Notes under the pieces: generated by a model
The model's database searches: none
What the model was told of the DNA's origin: nothing
What the model saw: only the letters and a program-made list of their open reading frames with translations
NCBI GenBank assembly: GCA_043778205.1
Contig: JAYWGO010000195.1
Location: 1-9,531, forward strand
DNA: 9,531 bases
Direction of reading: 5' to 3'
Source of the DNA: JAAFIP01 sp043778205
Lineage (GTDB): Bacteria > Pseudomonadota > Gammaproteobacteria > Burkholderiales > Burkholderiaceae_C
Translations under genes and position numbers: made by a program
In this document: positions 1 through 5,920 of the stretch, one piece after another
How positions within the stretch are numbered: the first letter of the stretch is position 1
Layout of the letters: every line of letters begins with the position of its first letter

Positions 1-660
1 CACAAACGGGTTGTCCATCAAAGCGGACTGCTTTTCTGGGTTGTTGATAAAGTACGGTGACAGGTAGCCACGGTCAAACTGCATGCCTTCGACGACGTCC
101 AGCTCGGACTCGAGTGATTTGCCATCTTCTACGGTAATCACGCCTTCTTTGCCCACTTTGTCCATCGCATCAGCAATGATCTTGCCAATGGTTTCGTCAG
201 AGTTGGCAGAAATGCTGCCGACTTGGGCGATTTCTTTGCTGGTGGTGGTGGCCTTGGAGGCCTTCTTTAGCTCGGCAACCAAAGCGGTCACTGCTTTGTC
301 GATACCGCGCTTCAAATCCATCGGGTTCATGCCCGCTGCCACGTACTTCATGCCTTCGCGCACGATGGCTTGGGCTAGCACGGTAGCGGTGGTGGTGCCG
401 TCGCCAGCGATGTCGCTAGTTTTAGAGGCCACTTCTTTGACCATCTGCGCACCCATGTTTTGCAGCTTGTCTTTGAGTTCGATCTCTTTAGCTACGGATA
501 CACCGTCTTTGGTGACGGTAGGCGCGCCGAATGAGCGCTCTAGCACTACGTTACGGCCCTTTGGGCCCAGGGTTACTTTTACAGCGTTGGCCAGGATGTT
601 GACACCCTCAACCATACGGGCGCGGGCTTCGCCGCCAAAAATTACGTCTTTTGCTGCCAT
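1..660 (-). CDS. groEL: 60-kDa chaperonin GroEL, N-terminal 220 codons (runs off the left edge)
   Basis: GroEL forms the double-ring ATP-driven folding chamber of the cytoplasm and works with the GroES lid. Reading the minus strand from the ATG at 658-660 gives a protein starting MAAKDVIFGGEARARMVEGV. It carries TLGPKGRNVVLE and, near residue 85, the nucleotide-binding motif DIAGDGTTTATV, which are all hallmarks of group I chaperonins. The frame stays open to base 1, so 220 codons are seen of a family length near 548. The missing part is most of the apical domain, the second intermediate segment and the C-terminal equatorial segment. The start is supported by an AGGAG ribosome binding site about 6 bases upstream. 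The gene lies 151 bp downstream of groES on the same strand and is presumably cotranscribed from the CIRCE-controlled promoter. Many Burkholderiales carry more than one groEL; whether this is the only copy cannot be told here. Confidence 0.98.
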   Translation of the reverse strand, partial: MAAKDVIFGGEARARMVEGVNILANAVKVTLGPKGRNVVLERSFGAPTVTKDGVSVAKEIELKDKLQNMGAQMVKEVASKTSDIAGDGTTTATVLAQAIVREGMKYVAAGMNPMDLKRGIDKAVTALVAELKKASKATTTSKEIAQVGSISANSDETIGKIIADAMDKVGKEGVITVEDGKSLESELDVVEGMQFDRGYLSPYFINNPEKQSALMDNPFV

Positions 661-729
661 GGTAGGCTCCTAAATATCAAATATATGAATGAAAACGGCT
701 TCTGGCCCAAGGAAATGCTGCACAGATAG

Positions 730-744
730 CTATTAAATTAATAG
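730..744. repeat. Perfect 15-bp AT-rich palindrome in the groES-groEL gap
   Basis: CTATTAA, a single central A, then TTAATAG: seven base pairs each side in an otherwise uncoded gap. It lies about 70 bp before the groEL start. No known operator matches it to my recognition, and a short AT-rich palindrome can occur by chance. Confidence 0.4.
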
Positions 745-763
745 TGAAGACTAATCAGCTGAG

Positions 764-804
764 GACAGAACAACCGGCTGATTACGCAGGTTGGTTGGTC
801 TGTC
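764..804 (-). repeat. Hairpin in the groES-groEL intergenic gap
   Basis: Bases 764-775 (GACAGAACAACC) and 793-804 (GGTTGGTCTGTC) form an inverted repeat with 11 of 12 positions paired around a 17-nt loop. A second, shorter repeat, 753-759 (AATCAGC) with 777-783 (GCTGATT), overlaps it, so the two folds would compete in the groES-groEL transcript. No run of T follows, so it does not look like an intrinsic terminator. It could be a processing or stability element that sets the GroES to GroEL ratio, but this is inference. Confidence 0.5.
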
Positions 805-811
805 CCGCAAC

Positions 812-1105
812 TTATTTACCTTCCACAACCGCAAACAAGTCTTCTTCTTTCATCACCAGCAGCTCGTCGCCAGCCACTTTAACGGTTTGGCCGCTGTACT
901 TGCCAAACAGCACGCGGTCGCCCACTTTCACGTTCATGGGCGCAATTTCGCCTTTGTCGTTACGGCGGCCTGGGCCTACAGCAAGCACTTCGCCTTGGTC
1001 AGGCTTCTCGGCTGCAGCGTCCGGAATAACGATGCCAGAGGCAGTTTTGGTTTCGCTGTCAACGCGTTTGACGATCACGCGATCGGCTAAAGGACGTAGT
1101 TTCAT
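812..1105 (-). CDS. groES: 10-kDa co-chaperonin GroES
   Basis: GroES is the heptameric lid that closes the GroEL chamber. The product is 97 residues, the usual length for the family. It begins MKLRPLADRVIVKR, has the mobile-loop region SETKTASGIVIP (about residues 17-28), the conserved GEVLAVGPG segment (about 38-46), VKVGDRVLFGKYSG (about 59-72) and the C-terminal ELLVMKEEDLFAVVE. An upstream in-frame ATG at 1127-1129 would add eight residues, but the ATG at 1103-1105 gives the canonical N-terminus and has AGGAG placed 5-6 bases before it, so I chose that one. It is the first gene of the groES-groEL operon, with a leader of about 130 nt from the promoter that overlaps CIRCE. Confidence 0.98.
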   Translation of the reverse strand: MKLRPLADRVIVKRVDSETKTASGIVIPDAAAEKPDQGEVLAVGPGRRNDKGEIAPMNVKVGDRVLFGKYSGQTVKVAGDELLVMKEEDLFAVVEGK

Positions 1106-1155
1106 TGCATCTCCTAAGATATGAAGCAAGTGGTTTAAAGAAATTCAGAGCACTA

Positions 1156-1172
1156 ACCGTCGCTTGCACGGT
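1156..1172 (-). repeat. Small hairpin in the groES 5' leader
   Basis: ACCGT (1156-1160), a 7-nt loop, then ACGGT (1168-1172). The outer bases CTA (1153-1155) and TAG (1177-1179) could extend the stem if a 4-nt bulge is allowed. It lies in the untranslated leader of the groES transcript, about 50 bases before the start codon and away from the Shine-Dalgarno, so a direct thermosensor role is not indicated. Confidence 0.3.
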
Positions 1173-1218
1173 GAGTTAGCGTTCACAAACTTACGAGAAC
1201 TGGGCTAAAAGCTGGTTG

Positions 1219-1245
1219 TTAGCACTCATGTCCTGCGAGTGCTAA
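1219..1245. promoter_or_regulatory. CIRCE operator (HrcA binding site)
   Basis: TTAGCACTC (1219-1227), a 9-base spacer, then GAGTGCTAA (1237-1245): an exact match to the 9-9-9 CIRCE consensus recognised by the heat-shock repressor HrcA. It directly abuts the -10 box of the groES promoter and covers the expected transcription start, so bound HrcA should block initiation. This indicates that the organism encodes HrcA elsewhere. Confidence 0.97.
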
Positions 1246-1274
1246 TGATAAGGGTGATTGGTGACGTTTTCAAG
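1245..1274 (-). promoter_or_regulatory. groESL promoter with sigma70 and sigma32-like elements
   Basis: On the minus strand TTGAAA (1268-1273) is followed after exactly 17 bases by TATCAT (1245-1250); each box is 5 of 6 to the sigma70 consensus. The same -35 reads CTTGAAA (1268-1274), the full sigma32 -35 motif, and CCCTTAT lies 13 bases further on, a partial match to the sigma32 -10 CCCCATNT. So the promoter may be read by both forms of polymerase. The -10 overlaps the last base of CIRCE, which predicts dual control by HrcA repression and possibly sigma32 activation. Confidence 0.8.
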
Positions 1275-1301
1275 TCTATGGCTACAAAAACTCCGTATCC
1301 A

Positions 1302-1319
1302 CAGGTAAATGCTTACCTG
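1302..1319 (-). terminator. Weak hairpin at the nadR stop codon
   Basis: CAGGTAA (1302-1308), loop ATGC, TTACCTG (1313-1319): a perfect 7-bp stem that includes the nadR stop codon. In the direction of nadR transcription a run of five T occurs only 11 bases after the stem. The stem is short and not GC-rich, so if it terminates at all it is likely to be leaky. It is the only terminator-like structure between nadR and the groESL promoter. Confidence 0.3.
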
Positions 1320-2347
1320 CAAAAACTGAGCAAGTGCTCCAGCCGTGCCTCAAATGGGCCGTTAACTTCAATAAACGGAATGCCGCGTAACTTAAATTGC
1401 GCCAGATACCACTGGTGTTGGCGCTGCTGAAAATCAACATCGCGCCGCGTGCCGTCTTGTTCGAACGGGAAATCGCCAGCACACAGCACAGTGAGTGCGT
1501 AAGGGCGCTGTGCAAGTGCTTCGATGCGCGGGTCCAGTTGGCCAAACATCCACAAGCTGTAGCCTAATGTAGTTAGCACCGTGGTGTCGCACACAAGCCA
1601 GGGCCCGCTAATTAAGGCAGCGGCATCTTCTCGCTGGCCTTGCACTTGTGCAATGCGCAGTAAATCGTCTGGACTTAGTTGGCCGTCTTGTTGGTCCCAG
1701 AGTTCGCGCCCGTATTCCGGCACCCACTGTGTGCCAAGCGCTTGGGCCAATGCGCGCGCTAAAGTGGTTTTGCCGCTGGACTCTCCGCCTAGTAAAACAA
1801 TACGCTGTACCCAGTCAGCGCGTACTACAGGGGGCAAAAATGGCCAGTTCTGTGCAGTGTCAGCACGCAGCAGTGTGCCGCTAACAGGTACTTTGATGCG
1901 ATCAAGGTCTACCATGATGGGGCTTACTAAAGTGGTAAGCGCGTTTGAGATTACATCTGCGCAAGGGTACAGGTAGCTTTCGCTAGCAAACATCGCGTTT
2001 GGAAAGCGCCCTAAGACATCTTTCAGCAGGTAGGCCAAATAGTGCTGTTGTACAAGATCGCTGGCATCGTTAGGCGGCAAAGCTTGGTAGCTAACTCCCT
2101 TGGCTTTGCAAGTTAACGCAAGCCAATCCTCGTCTACCACCACACATTCGTGTTGAGGGTACAGCTGTGTTAGCCATCTTCTGCGCAAATTTGCCTTGCA
2201 GCCCTGAAACTCGGGATTGGCGTAACTCAAGATCAGTAACCGGTCGCAGCGCTGGGCTGCGTGATCTATGACCAACATATGGCCTTGGTGTAGCGGAGAA
2301 AACTTTCCTACAACCAAGCCCAGTTGAAAGCGTGATCGGTCTGCCAT
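1313..2347 (-). CDS. nadR: NadR-like NMN adenylyltransferase / ribosylnicotinamide kinase without the HTH domain
   Basis: 344 residues with two domains. The N-terminal nucleotidyltransferase has GKFSPLHQGH (residues 14-23, the HxGH motif) and VSGTLLR (155-161, the second nucleotide-binding motif, in the NadR form with G where most NMNATs have S). The C-terminal kinase has a P-loop GGESSGKTT (187-195), EYGRE (211-215) and DTTVLTT (254-260), and a lid-like segment DGTRRDVDFQQRQ. This is the architecture of Haemophilus-type NadR: phosphorylation of nicotinamide riboside to NMN and adenylylation of NMN to NAD. The enterobacterial N-terminal helix-turn-helix is absent, so it should not be a DNA-binding repressor. 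It begins 6 bases after the pnuC stop with no clear Shine-Dalgarno, suggesting translational coupling to the transporter whose substrate it would trap. Whether the adenylyltransferase domain is catalytically strong cannot be read from sequence, because NadR homologues vary in this. Confidence 0.9.
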   Translation of the reverse strand: MADRSRFQLGLVVGKFSPLHQGHMLVIDHAAQRCDRLLILSYANPEFQGCKANLRRRWLTQLYPQHECVVVDEDWLALTCKAKGVSYQALPPNDASDLVQQHYLAYLLKDVLGRFPNAMFASESYLYPCADVISNALTTLVSPIMVDLDRIKVPVSGTLLRADTAQNWPFLPPVVRADWVQRIVLLGGESSGKTTLARALAQALGTQWVPEYGRELWDQQDGQLSPDDLLRIAQVQGQREDAAALISGPWLVCDTTVLTTLGYSLWMFGQLDPRIEALAQRPYALTVLCAGDFPFEQDGTRRDVDFQQRQHQWYLAQFKLRGIPFIEVNGPFEARLEHLLSFCR

Positions 2348-2353
2348 AGGTAA

Positions 2354-2941
2354 TTATGCTGAAGCATTTGAGACTATTTTGTCTGGCGTGCCGCGCATTT
2401 GCCGAGACCAATGCCACATCCCATACCATGCGTTAAACCAATAAATAGCATACAGCCCAGCAGTAAGGTACAGCTCGCGCGAAGCAAACAACGGGACCGA
2501 CAAGGTGTTGACTACTATCCAAACCCACCAGTTTTCAATGCGCCTTTGCATGAGTAAAAGTTGCGCCATGACACTAAACCCTAGTACGGCAGAATCAACA
2601 TAGGGCGCATAAGCATCGGTAAAGTAGTGCAGCAAACTGCCGTAGACCGCAGTAACGAGCACAGCAGCCAGTGACATCCAAAGCAGGGTTCTCACATTGG
2701 TACGTTGAATTTTTACATCTGGCGCAGAGTGACGGCTTAACCATAAACGCCAACCAATCAAACTGGTCACAATGAAAAAAAACTGCAGAGAGGCATCGGC
2801 ATAGAGTTTGGCTTGGTAGAAAACCACTATGAAAATGAGGCTTCCGATGATGCCAAGCCACCAGGTGTGAACTGAGTTTCGAGCAGCCAGAAAGATGGCC
2901 AGGGTTGTGATGGCGTTAGCCGCTATTTCAAATGGACTCAT
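2354..2941 (-). CDS. pnuC: Nicotinamide riboside transporter PnuC
   Basis: A 195-residue integral membrane protein with about seven hydrophobic segments. It opens with IAANAITTLAIFLAARNSVHTWW and contains the signature stretch ENWWVWIVVNTLSVPLF (from about residue 136) followed by YAIYWFNAWYGMWHW, which are typical of PnuC. PnuC imports nicotinamide riboside by facilitated diffusion, made directional by phosphorylation inside the cell. The adjacent nadR product carries that kinase domain, so the pair forms an uptake-and-trap route. It is somewhat shorter than the E. coli protein (about 239 residues), mainly at the N-terminus and C-terminus. The start ATG at 2939-2941 gives a sensible N-terminus but lacks a strong Shine-Dalgarno. 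It lies 55 bp after nrtR, very probably in the same operon. Some PnuC relatives carry thiamine or riboflavin; the kinase neighbour argues for nicotinamide riboside. Confidence 0.92.
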   Translation of the reverse strand: MSPFEIAANAITTLAIFLAARNSVHTWWLGIIGSLIFIVVFYQAKLYADASLQFFFIVTSLIGWRLWLSRHSAPDVKIQRTNVRTLLWMSLAAVLVTAVYGSLLHYFTDAYAPYVDSAVLGFSVMAQLLLMQRRIENWWVWIVVNTLSVPLFASRELYLTAGLYAIYWFNAWYGMWHWSRQMRGTPDKIVSNASA

Positions 2942-2996
2942 GGTTATGATTTCTGTTGAGTTAATAGGATTTTTTCAGTACGGTGCACCAGGACTT

Positions 2997-3653
2997 CTAC
3001 ATACCGCGGTCACGCGTAGACAAGGTGTGTGCAAAACGCTTAGCCACACGGTAGAGCTGGCTGGGCCGGCTTCGTCCCGCTGCACGTACTGCGCCTTCAA
3101 TGGGTTCGAGCACATCCAGGTCATCGAGTTTGCGGCGAAAGTTGGCAATATTGAGCTTTTCGCCCAACACGGCCTCGTAGGTTGCGTGCAGTTCGGGGAT
3201 GGTGAATTCAGCAGGACATAAGTGCACGGGTAGTGAAGAGTACCCCGCTTTACTGCGTACCCGCTCCACCACAGAGTTCACAATATACGTATGGTCAAAA
3301 GGTAAATTAGGCAATTGATTGACTGGGAACAGCACCACCTGCGCTGAGATGCTAAGCGTAGGTGCTAATGCGTAATACACGACCGTTAAAGACCAGCCAC
3401 GCGGATCACGCACGGGCCCAGAAAATGTGCCGAACTCTTCTAAATACGGGCTTTGTACATTCAATTTCTCGCGTAACACGCGTGCCACAGCTGCTTTGGC
3501 GGTGTCGTCTGTCTCATTGTGAATGTACCCACCTGGCAATGCCCAATGCCCTTGAAACGGAGCATTCTCGCGTTTGTGCAAGGCAATATGAAGCTCACTG
3601 TTGACAATAGTCAGCAAAACAGCGTCTACAGTTAGGATTGTTTGTGAGTTCAT
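2997..3653 (-). CDS. nrtR: NrtR-type Nudix transcriptional regulator of NAD metabolism
   Basis: 218 residues: an N-terminal Nudix fold (about 5-140) and a C-terminal winged helix (about 145-218), the NrtR arrangement. The Nudix region shows GHWALPGGYIHNE (35-47) but the catalytic box is degenerate: where REUXEEXGU is expected the protein reads RVLREKLNV (58-66), losing two acidic residues and the glycine, with a 3-residue insertion before it. This fits a sensor rather than a hydrolase. The C-terminal part has FTIPELHATYEAVLGEKLN and ANFRRKLDDLDVL, conserved in NrtR. Characterised NrtR proteins repress NAD synthesis genes and release DNA on binding ADP-ribose or related metabolites. The position between the two nad arms, divergent from pncA, supports autoregulation and control of both. 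An in-frame TTG-free upstream extension to 3722 would add an AT-rich hydrophobic tail and run through the promoter, so the ATG at 3651-3653 is preferred. Confidence 0.9.
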   Translation of the reverse strand: MNSQTILTVDAVLLTIVNSELHIALHKRENAPFQGHWALPGGYIHNETDDTAKAAVARVLREKLNVQSPYLEEFGTFSGPVRDPRGWSLTVVYYALAPTLSISAQVVLFPVNQLPNLPFDHTYIVNSVVERVRSKAGYSSLPVHLCPAEFTIPELHATYEAVLGEKLNIANFRRKLDDLDVLEPIEGAVRAAGRSRPSQLYRVAKRFAHTLSTRDRGM

Positions 3654-3675
3654 CAAAATTAAAATAATAAAAACA

Positions 3676-3704
3676 ATTATGTATTTAAATAGCTTATTTG
3701 TAAA
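3676..3704 (-). promoter_or_regulatory. Predicted promoter of the nrtR-pnuC-nadR operon
   Basis: On the minus strand TTTACA (3699-3704) and CATAAT (3676-3681) are separated by exactly 17 bases; each is 5 of 6 to sigma70 consensus. Transcription would start near 3669, leaving a leader of only about 16 nt before the nrtR ATG, with no Shine-Dalgarno visible. The -35 lies inside the 18-bp inverted repeat at 3692-3709. Confidence 0.6.
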
Positions 3705-3709
3705 TAAGC
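3692..3709. promoter_or_regulatory. Inverted repeat, candidate NrtR operator overlapping the nrtR -35
   Basis: GCTTATTT, GT, AAATAAGC: eight perfect base pairs each side of a 2-bp centre in the divergent nrtR/pncA gap. It covers the -35 of the predicted nrtR promoter, a position suited to autorepression. Assignment to NrtR rests on location and symmetry; I did not match it to a stored consensus. Confidence 0.55.
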
Positions 3710-3720
3710 AATTAAATTGC
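3708..3720. promoter_or_regulatory. Second inverted repeat, abutting the first, candidate operator on the pncA side
   Basis: GCAATT, A, AATTGC: a perfect 13-bp palindrome sharing its first two bases with the end of the repeat at 3692-3709. It lies at the expected -35 position for pncA (TTAAAT at 3712-3717 with TATGAT at 3735-3740, 17-bp spacing). Two abutting repeats could hold two repressor dimers, one for each direction. Function is inferred. Confidence 0.45.
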
Positions 3721-3740
3721 ACATTAGATTTATATATGAT
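3712..3740 (+). promoter_or_regulatory. Tentative promoter of the pncA-pncB-nadE-nadM operon
   Basis: TATGAT (3735-3740) is 5 of 6 to the -10 consensus. At 17-bp spacing the -35 is TTAAAT (3712-3717), only a fair match and lying within the second palindrome. An alternative pair, TTGCAC (3717-3722) with TAAACT (3740-3745), also has 17-bp spacing. The region is AT-rich, so the exact boxes are uncertain. Confidence 0.4.
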
Positions 3741-3779
3741 AAACTGCGATCATTAACCAAACCAGATAAGGATATGACC

Positions 3780-4595
3780 ATGAAAAAACTACTCATCATC
3801 GATCCACAGAATGATTTTTGCGATATTCCCAACGCAGCACTGCCAGTTGTTGGAGCCCAAGCCGATTTGCAGCGCTTGGCTGTCTGGGTTGAGCTGCATG
3901 CCGCAAATCTAGACGGTATTACAGTGACCTTGGACTCCCATGCCAGTGTGGCGGTAGAGAGAACCACCTTTTGGCAAACCGACCGTGCCGAAGCCGTGAG
4001 CCCATTTACATTCATCACTGGCGCAGACCTGAAGTCTGGCAAGTATGTGCCCCGTGATGTCGGTAAAACTGCAGCCGTGGCAGCCATGCTAGAACAACTG
4101 GCGGCAAGCGGCAGGCCGGGCTTGGTGGTTTGGCCGGTGCATTGCGTGACCGGAACTTGGGGGCACAATATTTACAGTGCATTGGCAACACAGCTTCAGG
4201 CTTGGGAGTTTTCACGCCAGCGCGCGGTGATCAAGGCGCTAAAGGGCGAGTATCCATTAACAGAGCATTTTGGTGTGTTTGAGGCCGATGCACCAGTGCA
4301 AGGTGTAGCTTCTACGCAGTTCAATACGCGGCTTGCCCAAGACCTTACCTATGGCGTGGAAGTCTTGTTTTTTTCAGGCCAGGCTTCAAGCCACTGTGTG
4401 GCATCAAGTTTTGACCAATTGGCCAGCTACCTAAAGAAGAAGCAAAACGGTGCCGGCCCTAAGCTGGTTATTCTGAGCGATTGCATGAGCCCCGTCAGTG
4501 GGTTTGAACAAGCAGCTAAGGATTTCTTTGAGCGTGCTAAAGCATTTGGCGCGGACATCATGACGACCCAAGAGGCCAGTGCCTTAGCAAGGTAG
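3780..4595 (+). CDS. pncA: Nicotinamidase (cysteine hydrolase family), long form
   Basis: Hydrolyses nicotinamide to nicotinate and ammonia, feeding the next gene, pncB. 271 residues of the isochorismatase-like cysteine hydrolase fold. The catalytic triad is visible: Asp8 in LLIIDPQNDF, Lys155 in KGEYPL, and Cys206 in SSHCV. Metal ligands expected in nicotinamidases are present as DSH (Asp52, His54) and WPVHC (His121), the latter followed by the family-typical VTGTWG. It is longer than the common bacterial enzyme (about 186-213 residues), with extra sequence between the metal site and the cysteine. The ATG at 3780 has AAGGA 7 bases upstream; the ATG at 3774, two codons earlier, is only 1 base from it, and an earlier TTG would start inside the promoter. 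It is the first gene of the plus-strand operon, divergent from nrtR. A different amide substrate is possible in principle, but the context strongly favours nicotinamide. Confidence 0.92.
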   Translation: MKKLLIIDPQNDFCDIPNAALPVVGAQADLQRLAVWVELHAANLDGITVTLDSHASVAVERTTFWQTDRAEAVSPFTFITGADLKSGKYVPRDVGKTAAVAAMLEQLAASGRPGLVVWPVHCVTGTWGHNIYSALATQLQAWEFSRQRAVIKALKGEYPLTEHFGVFEADAPVQGVASTQFNTRLAQDLTYGVEVLFFSGQASSHCVASSFDQLASYLKKKQNGAGPKLVILSDCMSPVSGFEQAAKDFFERAKAFGADIMTTQEASALAR

Positions 4596-4659
4596 CTTTT
4601 AACTGCCCAAGCCACCTAAACTCAATTGGCGATGTATACCTTGTGTAAGGCGATTCAAT

Positions 4660-5883
4660 ATGCTTAATCAAAGCCCTAGCTTTCGACCCATCATCCACAG
4701 TTTGCTTGAGACCGACCTGTACAAGTTTACGATGCAGCAACCCATGCTGCACTCCATGCCTACCAACCAAGCACAGTACCGATTTGTGTGCCGCAGCACA
4801 TCGAGTTTCCCCTTGTCTGAACTGGCCGGTGAGGTCAATGAACAGCTCGATGCTTTGTGCGAATTGCGATTTACACCGGCTGAATTGGCCTACCTTGGTT
4901 CGTTACGCTATCTAAGCTCCGACTACATCGACTTTTTGCGCTTATTTCAGTTCCAGCGGCACTTCATTCAGGTCAGCGTGCAGGGCGATATTTTGTCAGT
5001 GGTGGCCACAGGCCCGCAAGTGCACATTATGGGGTTTGAAATATATGTGCTGGCAATTATTAACGAGCTGTATTTCAGACGGTTAGCACAAGGCAGCGCG
5101 TTGGCCGCAGCAATATCGGAGGGCCGCTTAAGACTGCAAAATAAAATTGCCCAGCTAAGAGATTACGAAAAAGCAGCTGAGCAACATACCCACCCATTCG
5201 AGTTTTTTGATTTTGGTGTTCGCAGGCGATTCTCTGGTTCGTGGCAAGAAGAGGTTGCCACGACTTTGTTGAAAGAAGTGCCGCAATTTTTCAAAGGAAC
5301 ATCAAACGTCTATTTGGCCCAAAAATTGGGAATCACCCCCATAGGAACCATGGCGCATGAGTATTTGCAGACATTTCAAGCGGTTGGGGTGCAGCTTAAA
5401 GGCTTCCAAAAGGCTGCGCTAGAGTCTTGGGTACAGGAATACCGTGGCGATCTGGGGGTGGCATTAACCGATGTTGTGGGGATGGATGCGTTTCTTGCAG
5501 ATTTTGATCTGTACTTCGCTAAATTGTTTGATGGCTTGCGACACGACAGTGGAGACCCCATAGTCTGGGGAGAGAAAGCACTTGCGCACTACAAACGCCT
5601 GCGCTTAGATGCCCATGCAAAGCGCTTGGTGTTCTCCGATGGCCTGGATGTTCCTACGGCAATCAGACTTCACAGCCATTTTGCAAACCGCGTACAAACT
5701 GGTTTCGGTATTGGCACAAATCTCTCGAACGATACGGGTTTAAAACCCCTGAACATCGTCATGAAGTTGGTTAGTTGCAATCACCAGCCCACCGCAAAAC
5801 TGTCAGACTCTCCTGGTAAAACGCTATGCGACGATGAGACATTCTTAGCTTACTTGCGACAGGTTTTTGCTAAAGCGACTTAA
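4660..5883 (+). CDS. pncB: Nicotinate phosphoribosyltransferase
   Basis: Converts nicotinate and PRPP, with ATP hydrolysis, to nicotinate mononucleotide, the committed step of the Preiss-Handler salvage route. 407 residues, close to E. coli PncB (400). It opens with the family signature SLLETDLYKFTMQQ and has FEFFDFGVRRRFS, GTSNVYLAQ (213-221), GTMAHEY with His233 at the position I take for the phosphorylated histidine, GLRHDSGDP (292-300) for phosphoribosyl binding, FSDGLD, and FGIGTNLSND (349-358). A TAAGG lies 12 or so bases before the ATG, a modest ribosome binding site. It follows pncA by 64 bp with no terminator between, so it should be in the same transcript and use the nicotinate made by PncA. 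Confidence 0.96.
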   Translation: MLNQSPSFRPIIHSLLETDLYKFTMQQPMLHSMPTNQAQYRFVCRSTSSFPLSELAGEVNEQLDALCELRFTPAELAYLGSLRYLSSDYIDFLRLFQFQRHFIQVSVQGDILSVVATGPQVHIMGFEIYVLAIINELYFRRLAQGSALAAAISEGRLRLQNKIAQLRDYEKAAEQHTHPFEFFDFGVRRRFSGSWQEEVATTLLKEVPQFFKGTSNVYLAQKLGITPIGTMAHEYLQTFQAVGVQLKGFQKAALESWVQEYRGDLGVALTDVVGMDAFLADFDLYFAKLFDGLRHDSGDPIVWGEKALAHYKRLRLDAHAKRLVFSDGLDVPTAIRLHSHFANRVQTGFGIGTNLSNDTGLKPLNIVMKLVSCNHQPTAKLSDSPGKTLCDDETFLAYLRQVFAKAT

Positions 5884-5920
5884 TCAAAAAATCGCAAACC
5901 AAAATTTATAAGGATATTCA

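Noticed and set aside
83..673. Long open frame on the plus strand (196 codons)
   Set aside because: It is antisense to groEL in a highly biased gene; the serine- and threonine-rich product resembles no family and the minus-strand GroEL is unmistakable.
744..1124. Plus-strand open frames opposite groES
   Set aside because: They are shadows of the conserved groES gene, with no ribosome binding site or recognisable product.
1581..1976. Plus-strand open frame of 131 codons
   Set aside because: It lies antisense to nadR, whose motifs are clear; the product is low-complexity and unrecognised.
3654..3722. N-terminal extension of NrtR
   Set aside because: The extra 23 residues are encoded by AT-rich promoter DNA including the -10 and -35 boxes; homologous proteins start near the chosen ATG.
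3717..3779. N-terminal extension of PncA from a TTG
   Set aside because: It would begin in the promoter and palindrome; the ATG at 3780 has a well-spaced AAGGA and gives the normal N-terminus.
3677..4168. Minus-strand open frame of 163 codons
   Set aside because: It lies antisense to pncA and crosses the promoter region; no family features.
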